Source of the DNA: DLAJ01 sp964655525
GTDB taxonomy: Bacteria; Bacillota; Clostridia; Lachnospirales; Lachnospiraceae
Assembly (NCBI GenBank): GCA_964655525.1
Contig: CAZZNE010000014.1
Location: forward strand, 1-64,000
DNA length: 64,000 bases
Direction of reading: 5' to 3'
Every line of letters begins with the position of its first letter. Positions within the stretch are counted from its first letter, which is position 1. Of this stretch, positions 44,435 to 54,041 are shown in pieces. The position numbers and the translations under genes are program-made. The notes below the pieces were generated by a model, which saw nothing but the letters and a program-made list of their open reading frames with translations, was not told where the DNA came from and did not search any database.

Positions 44435-47400
44435 ATGAAATCCATGATGGGTAGAACAACAAGAAGGGAAATCACAGGAAGCTTTGGGCGCTATATTGCG
44501 ATCATGGCGATCATTGCGCTCGGCGTCGGGCTTTTTGCGGGCTTAAAGGTGACAAAGCCGACGATGGTGCAGATTGCGGATGCGTATGTGGCGGAGCATC
44601 AGCTTTACGATTACCGGCTGATTTCTACGTTCGGGCTTGAAGAGCAGGATGTGGACGCGTTTGCCTCGCTTGCGTACGTGCGTGCAGCGGAGGGCGCGGT
44701 CTTTGCCGATGTGATCTATTATGCCGGAGAGGATGACGCGTCGCGTGTCGCAAGCGTGCATTCCCTGACACAGGAGCTGAACACGCTCGAGCTCAGGGCG
44801 GGCAGAATGCCGGAGGCGGCGGGCGAGTGTGTCGTTGATGACCGTGCTTTTTCGGAGGACGCCATCGGTGAGGTATTCTATGTTGCGGAGGATAACAGCG
44901 AGAACACTTTGGAGCTGCTGGCATTTCGGGAATATACGATTGTCGGATTGGTCTCTTCGCCGGCGTATCTGAACTTTGAGCGCGGGAACACTTCGGTCGG
45001 AAACGGCGTAGTGTCCTGTTTTGTTTATATGCCCACGGAGGGATTTTGCTTTGACTATTATTCGGAGCTGTATGTGAAGCTTGATTCTGATCTGGAGATT
45101 CACTCCGACGCGTATCAGGAGGAGGCGGATGCGCATCAGGATGAGATAGAGGGACTGTTGATCGCAGCGAACGACCGCCGTTATGACAGCGTTGTCAGTG
45201 ATGCGCGTAAGGAGATTGACGAGGCGCAGGAAACACTGGATGACGAGGCAGCAAAAGCGGAGGAGGAGCTTGCGGATGCATTGGAGGAATTGACGAAGGC
45301 GCAGCAGGAGATTGACGATAACCGGGAGCTGCTGGAGGAACAGGAGCAGGAGCTGAAAGATGCGGAGACGGCTCTGACGCAGGGACTTGCGGACATCGAC
45401 GACGGCATCCGGCAGCTGGAAGAAGCCATCGAAGAGGGAAACAACGGACTGGCGCAGCTTCGGGAGTTGGAGCAGATGCAGGCAGGGATGCAGGGAGCGG
45501 GACAGCTTTCAGCGGAGGAGCTTGCAGCGATGCAGGCGGGGATGCAGGGAGCGGGACAGCTTTCAGCGGAGGAGCTTGCGGCGATGCAGGCGCAGATGCA
45601 GGGAGCGGGACAGCTTTCAGCGGAGGAGCTTGCGGCGATGCAGGCGCAGATGCAGGAATTGCAGGCACAGATACAGGAAGTTACACAGACCTTAGAAACA
45701 CTTCAAAGCAATCTGGCGGCGCTTCGGGCGCAGCGTAGCGTGCTGGCGGAGCAGCTTGTGCAGGTGCAGGAAGGTTTTTATGAAATTGCGGATGCGTATG
45801 TGACGCTTCATGAGGCGCAGACGGAGCTTGACGACGGATGGGCGGAGTATGAGGATGGGCGTTCGGAATATGAGTCGAAGATCGCCGAGGGGCAGCAGGA
45901 GATCGACGACGCGATAAACGAGCTGGAGGAACTGGAAAAGCCCTCTTATTACATGCTGACACGGAATGAAAATATCGGATACGTCTCCTTTGACAATGAT
46001 TCGAGTATTGTGGCGGGAATGGCCAATGTATTTCCCGTTTTCTTTTTCCTTGTGGCGGCGCTCGTATGTATCACGACCATGAACCGTATGGTGGAGGAGC
46101 AGCGGACACAGATCGGCGTATTGAAAGCGCTCGGCTATGGCAAGGCGGCGATCATGGGAAAATATATGGTTTATTCGGGGAGTGCGGCGATGATCGGCTG
46201 TATCAGCGGTTTTCTGATCGGAAGCTATGTATTCCCGAATGTGATCTGGACGGTTTATGGGATCATGTATTCGGTTGGCGGAAGCGGATATTTGATCGAC
46301 GTACCGCTGGCATGTATCTCCGTTGTCGTTGCCCTGATCTGTTCCATCGGAACGACATGGCTGTCATGTCGTATGGAACTTGACAGCGTTGCGGCAGAGC
46401 TTATCCGCCCGAAAACGCCGAAGGCGGGTAAGCGGATCTTTTTGGAATATATCCCATTCGTCTGGAAACGCATGAAATTTTTACATAAGGTTTCCGCACG
46501 TAATATTTTCCGCTATAAAAAACGATTTTTTATGATGGTGCTCGGCGTCGGCGGCTGTACGGCGCTGCTGCTGACGGGACTCGGCATCAAGGATTCCATT
46601 GCGGATGTCGTGACCGAGCAATATGATCGTATCCAGACTTACGACATGGCGGTTTCGTTCAGGAACGCGCCGACCGACGCGCAGCGGCAGGCGTTTGCAG
46701 AGGATACACAGGGAATGCTTGAGAGCGGTATTTATTATATGCAGACGTCGGTTGATATTTCGTTTAACCGCATCACAAAGTCGATCGATCTGGTCGTGCC
46801 GGAGGATGCGGGGCAGATCACGGAAGTACTCAGGCTGTTTGACAAAAAGGGAGAAGCGATCGCGTATCCCGGAGTCGGAGAGGCAGTGATTTCTGCGAAG
46901 TGTGCAGAAAAGCTGGGACTTCATATCGGCGACACCGTGACGATCAGAGATGGGGACATGAGAGAGCTTCATGTGAAGGTCAGCGGAATCTGTACGAATT
47001 ATGTGTACAATTACGTTTATCTTTGTGCAGAAACCTATTCCAGTCAGCTTGGCAGGGAGCCGGAATATAAAAGTATGTGGTGTAACGTCGCCGAAGGACA
47101 GGATGTGCATGAGGTGGGCGCAAAGATCATGAGTGAGGAGAACACGGCTTCCGCAAACATCACGAAGGACATGAAGCAGCGCTTTACGAGCATGATGTCG
47201 AGCCTGAATTACATTGTGGTGCTGGTGACCTTCTGCGCGGCTGCGCTCGCGTTCATTGTGTTGTATAATCTTACCAATATCAATATTACGGAGCGTATCC
47301 GAGAGATTGCGACGATCAAGGTGCTCGGCTTTTATCCGATGGAGACGGCGGCATATGTGTTCCGTGAAAATTTAGTGTTGACGGGAATGGGCGCGGTCGT

Positions 47401-47605
47401 AGGAATTCCGATCGGCATCTGGCTGCACCGCTTTGTTATGGATAAAATCGATATTGATATCGTAAATTTTCAGGTGCGTATTCTGCCGTGGTCTTTTGTA
47501 TTCGGCATTGTGCTGACCTTTGTATTTGCGATGCTTGTCAACGGGGTCATGTATATCAAGCTGCAAAGGATCAATATGGCGGAGTCGTTAAAGTCCATTG
47601 AGTAA
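44435..47605 (+). CDS. large FtsX-family permease with extracellular coiled coil
   Basis: This 1056-residue permease has a first membrane helix (about 20-40), a long outer domain, then FtsX membrane blocks at about 540-660 and about 920-1056, plus a second N-type helix (about 700-720). Between about 245 and 510 it is a Glu/Gln/Leu-rich coiled coil. Inside it an 18-residue unit starting MQ-A-G/Q-MQGAGQLSAEELAA occurs three times in tandem (45476-45637). ATG 44435 follows GGAGG. Paired with the MacB-like ATPase upstream. The coiled coil probably reaches into the cell wall or contacts an outside partner (inference). Confidence 0.9.
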   Translation: MKSMMGRTTRREITGSFGRYIAIMAIIALGVGLFAGLKVTKPTMVQIADAYVAEHQLYDYRLISTFGLEEQDVDAFASLAYVRAAEGAVFADVIYYAGEDDASRVASVHSLTQELNTLELRAGRMPEAAGECVVDDRAFSEDAIGEVFYVAEDNSENTLELLAFREYTIVGLVSSPAYLNFERGNTSVGNGVVSCFVYMPTEGFCFDYYSELYVKLDSDLEIHSDAYQEEADAHQDEIEGLLIAANDRRYDSVVSDARKEIDEAQETLDDEAAKAEEELADALEELTKAQQEIDDNRELLEEQEQELKDAETALTQGLADIDDGIRQLEEAIEEGNNGLAQLRELEQMQAGMQGAGQLSAEELAAMQAGMQGAGQLSAEELAAMQAQMQGAGQLSAEELAAMQAQMQELQAQIQEVTQTLETLQSNLAALRAQRSVLAEQLVQVQEGFYEIADAYVTLHEAQTELDDGWAEYEDGRSEYESKIAEGQQEIDDAINELEELEKPSYYMLTRNENIGYVSFDNDSSIVAGMANVFPVFFFLVAALVCITTMNRMVEEQRTQIGVLKALGYGKAAIMGKYMVYSGSAAMIGCISGFLIGSYVFPNVIWTVYGIMYSVGGSGYLIDVPLACISVVVALICSIGTTWLSCRMELDSVAAELIRPKTPKAGKRIFLEYIPFVWKRMKFLHKVSARNIFRYKKRFFMMVLGVGGCTALLLTGLGIKDSIADVVTEQYDRIQTYDMAVSFRNAPTDAQRQAFAEDTQGMLESGIYYMQTSVDISFNRITKSIDLVVPEDAGQITEVLRLFDKKGEAIAYPGVGEAVISAKCAEKLGLHIGDTVTIRDGDMRELHVKVSGICTNYVYNYVYLCAETYSSQLGREPEYKSMWCNVAEGQDVHEVGAKIMSEENTASANITKDMKQRFTSMMSSLNYIVVLVTFCAAALAFIVLYNLTNINITERIREIATIKVLGFYPMETAAYVFRENLVLTGMGAVVGIPIGIWLHRFVMDKIDIDIVNFQVRILPWSFVFGIVLTFVFAMLVNGVMYIKLQRINMAESLKSIE
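45476..45637 (+). repeat. 54-bp in-frame tandem repeat, three copies
   Basis: Units at 45476-45529, 45530-45583 and 45584-45637 are nearly identical, followed by a partial fourth. Each encodes 18 residues of the coiled coil, so gain or loss of units keeps the frame and changes stalk length by a fixed step. Confidence 0.9.
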
Positions 47606-47609
47606 AAAA

Positions 47610-47637
47610 AGAATTTCGCTGACGCGTAATTCTTTCG
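47610..47637 (+). terminator. possible terminator after the FtsX-like permease
   Basis: AAAGAATT (about 47610-47617) and AATTCTTT (about 47628-47635) are complementary around a 10-12 base loop that also pairs partly. The stem itself supplies the T-tract, so strength is uncertain. Confidence 0.5.
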
Positions 47638-47710
47638 AAGATTGCTATGCGATTCTTCTGGAATGATTGCGAAAGTAAAAGTAAATGGTTTCATGGGGGG
47701 TCATAAAAGA

Positions 47711-48844
47711 ATGATAGTAAAACCGGACAGTGAACGTATGAAGATCATGGGGAGGACCACGCAGGTCGGAGAGATTCTTTACCTTGGTTTTTCGGCATCC
47801 TATCTTGAATTTGAGACCGTGGCGAGCCGAATCTGTGTGACGATGTGTACGGATGTAACGCCGCAGGAAGAAAGCATTTTAGGCTGGTTTGCGGTTTATC
47901 TGGACGATGGAGCGCAGCCCGCCGTGAGGAGAGCGCTGACGAAGCCGGAGGAGAATTTTGTGATCTTTGAGGAAGCGCAGGCGCGAAAGGTGAAGCTCCG
48001 CCTTGTCAAGATGTCGGAGGCGGCGTTTGGGCTTGTCGGTGTCAAAGAATTCGATATTACCTGTGGGAGCGGAGAGACAGGAAGCGGGGAACAGGGAACA
48101 GAGTATGACGCGCGTGTCACAAGAACGCCTGATCGGCCGCACCGCATGGAAATCATTGGGGATTCCATCACTTGCGGTTACGGCAACGAGGGCGTCTTGG
48201 ATCGAGATACGTTTACGACCACACAGGAAAACCCGGAAGAAGCATATGCGGTTCTGACGGCAAATGCGCTGAACGCAGATTATCAGCTTGTCTCGTGGAG
48301 CGGCATCGGCGTGATCACAAACTGGATTCCGGAGGACGTCAATGAGCCGCTGGAAGAAATTCTGATGCCGGAGTTATACCCCTACCGTGATAAAAGCTTA
48401 TGTGAGAAATTGGGTCTTGAGCCTGCACGGTGGGACAGCGCACAATTTATGCCGGAGCTGATTGTCCTGCATCTTGGGACAAATGATGACAGCTATGTCA
48501 GAAAGATACCGGAACGGCAGGCTTATTTTGCCGATAAATATTATGCTTTTTTAGAGCAGATTCATGAGCAGAATCCGCAGGCGGCAATTCTCTGCACGCT
48601 TGGCGTTATGGGTCAGAATTTATGCGAGGAGGAGGAGCGGCAGGCGGCGCGGTTTGCAAAGGCGCACCCCGATGTGCGGATCGGGTATCTCGTGCTTCCT
48701 GAACAGGATGCGGCGGACGGCATCGGCGCGGATTGCCATCCGAGTAAACGGACGCATCAAAAGACTGCCGAGATCCTCACGCAGAAGATCAGGGAGTTTA
48801 TGGGGTGGCAGAAAGGGCATGGTTTGGAATATGGAGATCAGTGA
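47711..48844 (+). CDS. CE2-like SGNH acetyl esterase
   Basis: The 377-residue protein has an N-terminal jelly-roll domain (about 1-135) and a C-terminal SGNH hydrolase: block I GDSITCGYGNE with the nucleophilic Ser, block III HLGTNDDSY, and D-x-x-H-like DCHPSKRTH. This two-domain order is that of carbohydrate esterase family 2, which deacetylates plant polysaccharides such as mannan and xylan. There is no signal peptide, so it works inside on imported acetylated oligosaccharides. ATG 47711 is preferred, with a G-rich SD; earlier in-frame starts exist. The beta-mannosidase at 18.9 kb is a possible metabolic partner. Confidence 0.82.
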   Translation: MIVKPDSERMKIMGRTTQVGEILYLGFSASYLEFETVASRICVTMCTDVTPQEESILGWFAVYLDDGAQPAVRRALTKPEENFVIFEEAQARKVKLRLVKMSEAAFGLVGVKEFDITCGSGETGSGEQGTEYDARVTRTPDRPHRMEIIGDSITCGYGNEGVLDRDTFTTTQENPEEAYAVLTANALNADYQLVSWSGIGVITNWIPEDVNEPLEEILMPELYPYRDKSLCEKLGLEPARWDSAQFMPELIVLHLGTNDDSYVRKIPERQAYFADKYYAFLEQIHEQNPQAAILCTLGVMGQNLCEEEERQAARFAKAHPDVRIGYLVLPEQDAADGIGADCHPSKRTHQKTAEILTQKIREFMGWQKGHGLEYGDQ

Positions 48845-49268
48845 GTGTCTCAATGCGCTGTTTGTGCAGCTTTTTCATGATATTCTTATCATAGAGCAAA
48901 AGGCGCTGAAAAAGGGGGAACATCTGAACCTGACAATTAATGACATACATGTCATTGAGGCGATCGGAGACGGCGTGCCGAAAAATATGAGCAGTGTTGC
49001 AAAGTCTCTGCACGTGACGACGGGTACGCTTACCATATCCGTAAACAGTCTTGTGAAAAAAGGATATGTGGACCGGGTGCGGAGTGAAGAGGATCGCAGG
49101 GTCGTGCTTGTTTCGCTCACGGAGACGGGACGGCGGGCGTACCGCGAGCATAAACGTTTTCATGAGCACATGATCGAATCCATCACAGGACGCCTTGACC
49201 CGGAGGAAAGTAAGGTGCTTGCAGGCGCCCTAACGAATATGATCCGTTTTTTTGAGGAGCAAAAGTAG
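48831..49268 (+). CDS. MarR-family regulator resembling FabT
   Basis: The 145-residue winged-helix protein has NDIHVIEAIGDGVPKNMSSVAKSLHVTTGTLTISVNSLVKKGYVDRVRSEEDRRVVLVSLTETG, split here by eye as helices 2-4 and the wing, and the tail HKRFHEHMIE. These stretches strongly resemble FabT, the streptococcal repressor of fatty acid synthesis, as I remember it. It overlaps the esterase gene by 14 nt and is far from acpP-fabZ. An ATG 12 nt upstream is an alternative start. A terminator follows. Confidence 0.82.
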   Translation: MEISECLNALFVQLFHDILIIEQKALKKGEHLNLTINDIHVIEAIGDGVPKNMSSVAKSLHVTTGTLTISVNSLVKKGYVDRVRSEEDRRVVLVSLTETGRRAYREHKRFHEHMIESITGRLDPEESKVLAGALTNMIRFFEEQK

Positions 49269-49272
49269 AGAG

Positions 49273-49309
49273 TCAAATACCCCGTAGCTTGTTGGGGAGG
49301 GGTATTTGA
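49273..49309 (+). terminator. bidirectional terminator
   Basis: TCAAATACCCC (49273-49283) and GGGGTATTTGA (49299-49309) are perfect 11-bp arms. It ends the FabT-like gene on the plus strand and touches the stop codon of the convergent DUF885 gene. Confidence 0.8.
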
Positions 49310-51238
49310 TTAGGGAGCAAAAGAAGGAAGCGCCTCCCGCAGCATGGAAAACGGCGCAGGGCCCGCGGAAAGAAAAAAAGTATGAAAGCGCATGTCGCTG
49401 TAGGTATCCCCCCAGACCGCCTTTGCGGTGTCCTTTAAGGAGACGATCTCCAAATACCCGAGATAGTATTTCAGATAATTGACCGGTTCTTCCACGATAT
49501 ATTCATAGATCGAATTTATGACATCTATGTCGCTTATGCCGTAAGCGCTGAGCATTGCCGACGTTTCCTCGAGCGTCATGCCATAATAGTGGATCGAAAC
49601 ATCCAGCATGGAGTACAGACAGAGCTGAATGCGGCGATCGATCCGGTAAAAATCGCAGAGCAGGGCATAAGCCCCGGAATCCGGGAGCTGTGTGCAGGAC
49701 TCCTGCATCAGCTGTGCGGCATAGGCGTAGGACAGATCTTCGACGTAGGTTGCCCAGCCCTCGGCATAGCCGCCGTAGGAAAGAATTCCCTCCAAGGGCA
49801 TGAGGGAATCGGCATTCATGTCGCTCAGGTGATAGACGCTTTGGTACAGATGTCCCGGATAGCCCTCGTGCGCGAGTGTTGTATAAAGCGCCAGCGAGTC
49901 CGGTTCATTCCCGTAATTGATATAGATACTGTTATTCCGGTAGTCATCGATCGCGGGGACCATATAAAAAGCAGGACTCGTATAGGGGCTGAGCGCATCG
50001 TCCACGGGTTTGATTTCGTAAGAGACCGTATCGGGAACGGCGGGGAAGTCCGCCGCAATGCGCGCGCGCAGATCGTTAAGCATTTCTTCGGGGGAATAGG
50101 CATCAAGCAGCTCCGGCGCAGTCAGTAAAGCCTGTGTCGAGTCGGAGAATGCCTCCGTCAGTGCAGATGCAGTTTGTAAAAGCGCGTCATAATCGGAAGC
50201 AAAGTTTTCTGTCAACAGTGTCATAATTTCTTCGGGCGTGCGGGAAGAGCCGGTGAGAGAGGCAAGCCGTGTCTCATAGTAGCGGCGGCCTTCCTCGTAA
50301 TGACAAAGTCCCTGACTGTTTGTGCCGCTGCCTTTTAAGAGAAACAGCCCGTCGGCAAGGCGGGCATATGCGGGCGCTACCAGCTCGGTGAGGATGGCGT
50401 CGTTTCTGGCAAGATATTGCTCCATTTCTGCCTCGGTACAGAGCCCGTCGGCAAGAAGCGCCTGAAGGCGCGAACGGAAGGTGATCTGTAGGAAATGACT
50501 GCCCTGTTCCAGTTGTTCTTTTGTGCAGAGCGTATCACACTGCGCAATGACCTTTAAGACGGTGGCATCTGACATAAAAAGTCCTGCCGCTGCCTTTTCC
50601 TGCTCATAGAGAAGCAGGCCGTCAAAGTAATCGCCGATGCAGGAAAGCGTGTCAAGATAGCACTCCGCGTCCTCGCAGGAGCGGATGCGGTACTCGGCAA
50701 ACAGGATCAGCAGGGAAGTCTGTTCCCCGGAGGATGGCGAGAGCGGTTCCCCATAAAAGGGCATGGTCACCTCGCGCAGACTGCTGCTCAGGGAATGTTC
50801 TATGATATGATAGATCCAGACATCATGCTTTGAGAGCTTGTGCACGTCAATTTCTGACAATTGCGTCATAAAAGAGGAATAGGCCGCAGCCGTCTCGGCG
50901 ACGGTATCCTTGGTATAGACGGGCAGGCAAACCTGCGCAGGGTCAAGCCCGTAACGGCTTGATAATGCAAAGGCTTCAGGATGCACCATGGTGTAGTGCA
51001 GGTTTAGGCTGTTGTCGGTGAGCTCGTATGCGATGAGGTCATTCGAGAGCTGTAGCAGCTTTTCATGCTCTTTTTTTGGCTGGCGGCAGTGCGTCATAAA
51101 CAGACTGGCGCTGAAAAGAGCAAGCAGCGCCGCTGCGTATAGGAGCAGGCGGCTGCGGATCTTGCGGGTGTAGGGGGTTATTTTGGCTGACGGGTCGGCG
51201 TGTAGCGTGGAATGATTTTTGCGATGAATCACAGGCAT
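49310..51238 (-). CDS. DUF885 family putative metallopeptidase, membrane-anchored
   Basis: The 642-residue protein has a basic N-terminus and one membrane helix (about 28-50), so the rest is outside. In the C-terminal half LAHEGYPGHLYQ is the conserved H-E-x-x-P-G-H motif of DUF885, which resembles a zinc protease site, and GGYAEGWATYVEDL and DIRLHYYGM-like segments (VSIHYYGM) are also family marks. Substrate is unknown. No good SD is visible. It is monocistronic, convergent with the FabT-like gene. Confidence 0.87.
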   Translation of the reverse strand: MPVIHRKNHSTLHADPSAKITPYTRKIRSRLLLYAAALLALFSASLFMTHCRQPKKEHEKLLQLSNDLIAYELTDNSLNLHYTMVHPEAFALSSRYGLDPAQVCLPVYTKDTVAETAAAYSSFMTQLSEIDVHKLSKHDVWIYHIIEHSLSSSLREVTMPFYGEPLSPSSGEQTSLLILFAEYRIRSCEDAECYLDTLSCIGDYFDGLLLYEQEKAAAGLFMSDATVLKVIAQCDTLCTKEQLEQGSHFLQITFRSRLQALLADGLCTEAEMEQYLARNDAILTELVAPAYARLADGLFLLKGSGTNSQGLCHYEEGRRYYETRLASLTGSSRTPEEIMTLLTENFASDYDALLQTASALTEAFSDSTQALLTAPELLDAYSPEEMLNDLRARIAADFPAVPDTVSYEIKPVDDALSPYTSPAFYMVPAIDDYRNNSIYINYGNEPDSLALYTTLAHEGYPGHLYQSVYHLSDMNADSLMPLEGILSYGGYAEGWATYVEDLSYAYAAQLMQESCTQLPDSGAYALLCDFYRIDRRIQLCLYSMLDVSIHYYGMTLEETSAMLSAYGISDIDVINSIYEYIVEEPVNYLKYYLGYLEIVSLKDTAKAVWGDTYSDMRFHTFFLSAGPAPFSMLREALPSFAP

Positions 51239-51406
51239 GTTGTCAATTCAGAGCATATTTTTTACAATATATGAGAAACATACGCAAAGCTGAACTGCGG
51301 GACGGGCAGAAAATGATGTGAAGGATGCCAAAGGCGGTCGAAAAATTGCGTGGACGGGGCGGGGACAAAAAAGGACAGGCGTGTAAGGACGTGAGGACGG
51401 TGTTTT

Positions 51407-52060
51407 ATGGAGCAGGAGGCAGCTTGGCAGACACAGACGAGCGATACGGAATATATTCCCGAGGAGATGATGGAAGCCGCGGGTTTGAAAGGCGAGACGC
51501 TTTCGATAGCACAGCTTCGTTTTGAACTGTATGAGCTGGAGAATGAAGTTGCTGCAGATGCGAGCGAGCTTGCGGGCATGCGCAAAAAGTGGGATGGGAT
51601 AAAGAGGTCGCTGCGTTTCAGCCTGATCATGCTGGCTGTCTTCTTTTTGCTGCGGATGCTGATGGAGGTCCTGCTCCGTGAGCAGGTCACGATATTTCTA
51701 CAGACCACGAATGCGGAAGCCGAGTTGCTGGTTAAACTTGTTTCTTCCATGATTTATTTTTTTAGAGAGCTGTTTTATGCGGCCGATTGGATTTTTCTCA
51801 CCCGTTCGATTTATAAGGGTTATGCATTTTTCTGCAATTATGACAGCGAGGCGTCGAGGCGGTGGTGCGCATGGCAGAACAAGAAAAATCTGAGCAGGGA
51901 GATCGAGCAGCAGGGGCTGCGGCTTGTCAAGCTGGAGGAGCGCCTGCGCAGGCTGAAGCAGGTGCGCACGATGTACCGCGAGAGAATGCAGGAGGAATGG
52001 CTGGAGGAGAATCTGCCCGAGCGGGTTGTGATGGAGCGGGAACTCGCGGAGGAAAAATAA
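51407..52060 (+). CDS. membrane protein with flanking coiled coils, unknown function
   Basis: I do not recognise this 217-residue protein. It has an acidic N-terminus, a first coiled coil (about 32-60), a membrane helix (about 70-88), a second hydrophobic stretch (about 115-135), and a long Arg/Glu/Leu-rich coiled coil (about 158-215) that would lie in the cytoplasm. ATG 51407 has GAGGACGG upstream. It stands alone between the DUF885 gene and the transketolase operon. Codon use appears native. Confidence 0.7.
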   Translation: MEQEAAWQTQTSDTEYIPEEMMEAAGLKGETLSIAQLRFELYELENEVAADASELAGMRKKWDGIKRSLRFSLIMLAVFFLLRMLMEVLLREQVTIFLQTTNAEAELLVKLVSSMIYFFRELFYAADWIFLTRSIYKGYAFFCNYDSEASRRWCAWQNKKNLSREIEQQGLRLVKLEERLRRLKQVRTMYRERMQEEWLEENLPERVVMERELAEEK

Positions 52061-52201
52061 AAAACGCATTGTCGCGGTTTTTTATCTGTGATAGAATAAA
52101 GTCAGCTTGATTTGACGAAAAACCATTCGGAAAGGGGCGCGTCGGAATCGTGGACCGTTATGCGGAAAACCCCTTCAAAAAAGAAAGGAGTATCGTAAAA
52201 C

Positions 52202-53047
52202 ATGACAAATTTAGAACTTGCCAAGGCTGCCAATCGTGTGCGCAAGGGAATCGTGTCTTCCGTACATAGCGCAAAGGCAGGGCATCCCGGAGGCTCGCTT
52301 TCGGCGGCGGATGTCTATACGTTTTTGTATTTTGAGGAAATGAAGATTAATCCTGATAACCCGAAGGATCCGGACAGAGACCGGTTCGTATTGTCAAAGG
52401 GACATACGGCGCCCGGCTACTATTCTGCGCTTGCAAACCGTGGTTTTTTCCCGGTTGATGATCTGCTCACGCTGCGCAAGCTCGGTTCTTATTTACAGGG
52501 ACATCCTGATATGAAGCATATTCCCGGCGTGGATATGAGCAGCGGCTCGCTCGGACAGGGCATTTCCGCGGCGGTCGGCATGGCGCTTGCGGGCAAGATG
52601 GATCACAAGGATTATCGTGTATACACGCTGCTCGGCGACGGAGAGATCCAGGAGGGGCAGGTCTGGGAGGCTTCCATGTTTGCGGGAGCGAGAAATTTAG
52701 ACAATCTTTGCGTGATCGTGGATAATAACGGACTGCAGATCGACGGAAAGATCGAGGACGTCTGCTCGCCGTATCCGATCGACAAGAAATTTGAGGCGTT
52801 CAATTTCCATGTGATCAATGCGGACGCACATAATTTTGATGAGCTGCGCGCGGCATTTGCCGAGGCAAAGACGGTGAAGGATCAGCCGACTGCGATCATT
52901 GTGCACAGCGTAAAGGGCAAGGGCGTATCATTTATGGAGAACAATGCGGGCTGGCACGGAAAAGCGCCGAACGACGAGGAATTTGCGGTGGCAATGGCGG
53001 ATTTGGAGAAGATCGACGCCGAATTAGAGAAAGCAGGTGAAGCATAA
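52202..53047 (+). CDS. transketolase, N-terminal subunit
   Basis: The 281-residue thiamine diphosphate-binding half of a split transketolase: AKAGHPGGSLSAADVYTFLYF at the N-terminus, SKGHTAPGYYSAL, GSLGQGISAAVGMALAGK, and the ThDP motif GDGEIQEGQVWEA through VDNNGLQIDG. It transfers two-carbon units between sugar phosphates in the pentose phosphate pathway. AAAGGAG lies upstream. The C-terminal subunit gene overlaps its stop codon by one base. Confidence 0.96.
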   Translation: MTNLELAKAANRVRKGIVSSVHSAKAGHPGGSLSAADVYTFLYFEEMKINPDNPKDPDRDRFVLSKGHTAPGYYSALANRGFFPVDDLLTLRKLGSYLQGHPDMKHIPGVDMSSGSLGQGISAAVGMALAGKMDHKDYRVYTLLGDGEIQEGQVWEASMFAGARNLDNLCVIVDNNGLQIDGKIEDVCSPYPIDKKFEAFNFHVINADAHNFDELRAAFAEAKTVKDQPTAIIVHSVKGKGVSFMENNAGWHGKAPNDEEFAVAMADLEKIDAELEKAGEA

Positions 53048-53988
53048 TGGCAGATGTGAAAAAAATAGCAACGAGAGAGAGTTATGGAAACGCGCTTGCA
53101 GAGGTCGGCAAAGACTATCCGAATCTTGTTGTCTTGGATGCCGATCTTGCGGGAGCAACAAAAACGAGTACGTTTCAGAAGGCATTTCCCGACCGCCATA
53201 TCGACTGCGGGATTGCCGAATGTAACATGGTAGGAATTGCGGCGGGACTTTCCACGACGGGCAAGATTCCGTTTGTCAGCTCCTTTGCGATGTTTGCGGC
53301 GGGGCGCGCGTTTGAGCAGGTGCGTAATTCCGTCGGATATCCGCACTTAAATGTCAAGATCGGTGCAACGCATGCGGGCATTACCGTCGGCGAGGACGGT
53401 GCGAGCCACCAGTGCAACGAGGATCTTGCCTTGATGCGGACGATTCCGGGTATGGTTGTGATGTGTCCCTCCGATGACGTGGAGGCAAAAGCGGCTGTCC
53501 GCGCAGCGGTAGAGCATGAAGGACCGGTTTATTTACGGTTCGGCAGAAGTGCTGTGCCGGTCATCAACGACAGACCGGAATATTCTTTTCAGATCGGAAA
53601 GGGCGAGGTGCTCCGCGAGGGAACGGATGTGACGATCGTTGCGACCGGAATCTGCGTAGCGACGGCGTTAGAGGCTGCTGAAAAGCTTGCCGCCGACGGC
53701 GTGAGCGCCGAGGTCATCAATATCTGTACGATCAAGCCGCTTGATGAGGAGCTGATCATTGCGAGCGCAAAAAAGACGGGCAAGGTCGTGACAGCGGAGG
53801 AGCATTCCGTGATCGGCGGATTGGGAAGCGCCGTGTGCGATGCGCTTTGCAAGTCTGCGCCGACACCGGTATGTAAGATCGGGATGCAGGATGTGTTCGG
53901 CGAGTCCGGCGCTGCGAACGCGCTTGTTGAGAAATATGGCTTAGACGGCGAAGGCATTTACAAACAGGTAAAGGAATTTCTTGGATAA
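53047..53988 (+). CDS. transketolase, C-terminal subunit
   Basis: At 313 residues this is the pyrimidine-binding plus C-terminal domains of the split enzyme: VVLDADLAGATKTSTF, IDCGIAECNMVGIAAGLSTTGK with the catalytic Glu, GATHAGITVGEDGASHQ, then the regulatory domain with VTAEEHSVIGGLGSAV. It starts at the stop codon of the N-terminal subunit gene, so the two are coupled for equal synthesis. A terminator follows at once. Confidence 0.96.
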   Translation: MADVKKIATRESYGNALAEVGKDYPNLVVLDADLAGATKTSTFQKAFPDRHIDCGIAECNMVGIAAGLSTTGKIPFVSSFAMFAAGRAFEQVRNSVGYPHLNVKIGATHAGITVGEDGASHQCNEDLALMRTIPGMVVMCPSDDVEAKAAVRAAVEHEGPVYLRFGRSAVPVINDRPEYSFQIGKGEVLREGTDVTIVATGICVATALEAAEKLAADGVSAEVINICTIKPLDEELIIASAKKTGKVVTAEEHSVIGGLGSAVCDALCKSAPTPVCKIGMQDVFGESGAANALVEKYGLDGEGIYKQVKEFLG

Positions 53989-54017
53989 AAAAGAATCGCG
54001 CTGTGCGCCATTCTTTT
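53989..54017 (+). terminator. bidirectional terminator between transketolase and lacI-like gene
   Basis: AAAAGAAT-GCGC pairs with GCGC-ATTCTTTT, with one C opposite C, around TGT. Extra A and T runs on both sides suit termination in both directions. Confidence 0.8.
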
Positions 54018-54041
54018 ACACTGCTTAAGAATAGGAATGTT

